A stretch of DNA of 64,000 nucleotides from Ramlibacter sp. Its GTDB lineage: Bacteria; Pseudomonadota; Gammaproteobacteria; Burkholderiales; Burkholderiaceae_C. The DNA is taken from NCBI GenBank assembly GCA_019635415.1, contig JAHBZN010000001.1, positions 248,001 through 312,000 of the forward strand. Direction: 5' to 3'. The position numbers were made by a program, and so were the translations under genes. Positions 63,047 through 64,000 of this stretch are shown piece after piece; the first letter of the stretch is position 1; each line of letters starts with the position of its first letter. Under the pieces are notes generated by a model. It was not told where the DNA came from. It was given only the letters and a program-made list of their open reading frames with translations, and made no database searches.

Positions 63047-64000
63047 ATACCAATCCCCTCGACCACACGCTGGACCGCGCCAACAGTGACGTGGTGCTGA
63101 TCGTCGACGACGTGCCCGACAACCTCTCGGTGCTGCACGACGCGCTCGACGAGTCAGGCTACACGGTACTGGTGGCCACGGGTGGCGAGGCGGCCCTGCA
63201 GCGCGCGCAGCAGGCGCTACCCGACATCGTCCTGCTTGACGCCATGATGCCCGGCATGGACGGCTTCGAGGTGGCCAAGCGCCTCAAGGCCACGCCCCAG
63301 ACGGCGCACATCCCCATCATCTTCATGACTGGCCTGACGGAGACCGAGCACCTCGTGGCGGCGCTGGACGCCGGCGGGGTGGACTATGTCACCAAGCCCA
63401 TCAAGCCCAAGGAGGTGCTGGCGCGCATGAACGTGCACATGCAGGGCGCACGCCAGGCGCGGCAGACCCGCAACGCGCTCGATGCCTTCGGCTATGCCAG
63501 CATCACCGTGCGCGCCAGCGACGGCAAGCTCATGTGGCAGACCCCCCTGGCGCGCGACTTGTTGCAGGTCTATTTCGGCACGGCCGCGCCGCAGGCCCCG
63601 CAGCCGGTGGTCGACTGGCTGCGCAGGCACCTGAAGGAGGCCGAGCAGCAGATCGAGCCGCCCCGCCTCATGGCCGAGCAGGGCGCGCGCCGGCTGACCT
63701 TCCGGCTCCACCAGCAGACGGGTGACGACGACTGGCTGATCGTCATGCGGGAGGTGTCCGACACCGCCGTGATCGAGGCCATGAGCCTGTCCTTCAAGCT
63801 CACGGCGCGCGAGGCCGAGGTGCTTTACTGGGTGGTCAAGGGCAAGATCAACCGCGATATCGGCGACATCCTGGGCGCCAGCCCGGCCACCGTGAAAAAG
63901 CACCTGGAGCGCGTGTTTGCCAAACTGGGCGTGGAGACGCGTACCTCGGCCGCCGCCATGGCGATGAACCGCATCCGCCAGCTGCATCCACAGTTCGAGT
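63043..64000 (+). CDS. response regulator with LuxR-type DNA-binding domain (3' end cut by window)
   Basis: At least 319 residues are present and the frame is still open at the window edge. It has an N-terminal receiver with phospho-acceptor Asp66 in VLLDAMMPGMDG and Lys in VTKPIKP, a middle segment of about 110 residues (TVRASDGKLMWQTPLARDLLQVYFG), and a LuxR/GerE helix-turn-helix (FKLTAREAEVLYWVVKGKINRDIGDILG, quoted in part) near 265-300. It is coupled to the NCS1-kinase by ATGA and is its evident partner. Urease genes are candidate targets by proximity. Confidence 0.92.
   Translation, partial: MNTNPLDHTLDRANSDVVLIVDDVPDNLSVLHDALDESGYTVLVATGGEAALQRAQQALPDIVLLDAMMPGMDGFEVAKRLKATPQTAHIPIIFMTGLTETEHLVAALDAGGVDYVTKPIKPKEVLARMNVHMQGARQARQTRNALDAFGYASITVRASDGKLMWQTPLARDLLQVYFGTAAPQAPQPVVDWLRRHLKEAEQQIEPPRLMAEQGARRLTFRLHQQTGDDDWLIVMREVSDTAVIEAMSLSFKLTAREAEVLYWVVKGKINRDIGDILGASPATVKKHLERVFAKLGVETRTSAAAMAMNRIRQLHPQFE

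Overview
The window is GC-rich, densely coding bacterial chromosome. Gene content and order point to Betaproteobacteria, order Burkholderiales, most likely family Comamonadaceae: nadK-recN-rapZ facing hrcA, prs-tRNA-ispE-lolB-TPR beside mutM, gmk-rpoZ-spoT, rsmD-coaD, and a urease operon. The genus cannot be fixed from sequence alone. No rRNA, CRISPR array or intact insertion sequence was seen.

Layout. 0.1-3.8 kb: five tightly overlapping genes (YHS protein, DoxX-like, alpha/beta hydrolase, DedA, ATP-grasp). 3.8-7.9 kb: a ynjBCD-type ABC importer with the CDP-alcohol phosphatidyltransferase ynjF. 8-13.8 kb: ftsY, a zinc protease pair, rsmD, coaD. 13.8-23.3 kb: a hydrolase, a histidine phosphatase and a peptide ABC transporter/amidase/TTC38-like operon. 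23.3-37.2 kb: housekeeping genes (ferredoxin, pth, rplY, prs, tRNA-Gln, ispE, lolB, mutM, a dynamin-like GTPase, mutY, rapZ, recN, nadK).

37.2-41.8 kb: a small filamentous-phage (inovirus) element sits exactly between nadK and hrcA. It keeps a repressor with its operators, an ssDNA-binding protein, a major coat protein, a hairpin-rich origin-like region, an HUH replication protein and a serine recombinase. The adsorption (pIII), pVI and assembly ATPase (Zot/pI) genes are missing. What look like the pIII signal peptide and the Zot C-terminus abut at 39.6-39.8 kb, suggesting an internal deletion and a defective or helper-dependent satellite phage.

41.8-53 kb: hrcA, two tRNAs, greB, spoT, rpoZ, gmk, yicC, a Ser/Thr kinase/PP2C pair, rph, rdgB, hemW, tRNA-Ser. 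53-54.8 kb: an ExoY-like nucleotidyl cyclase, the family of bacterial effector toxins activated inside host cells, next to a small secreted protein. 54.9-59.4 kb: urease genes ureA-B-C-E-F-G without an adjacent ureD. 59.5 kb to the end: a large NCS1-transporter/hybrid histidine kinase fusion and its LuxR-type response regulator, divergent from urease.

The least expected genome-scale feature is a roughly 50-bp repeat family, eight copies in 64 kb. Seven copies lie in or overlap coding sequence in sense orientation. Five use the same reading frame and encode the hydrophobic part of a signal peptide or membrane helix (ynjF, second M16 protein, DUF4124-like protein, LolB, small urease-operon protein).
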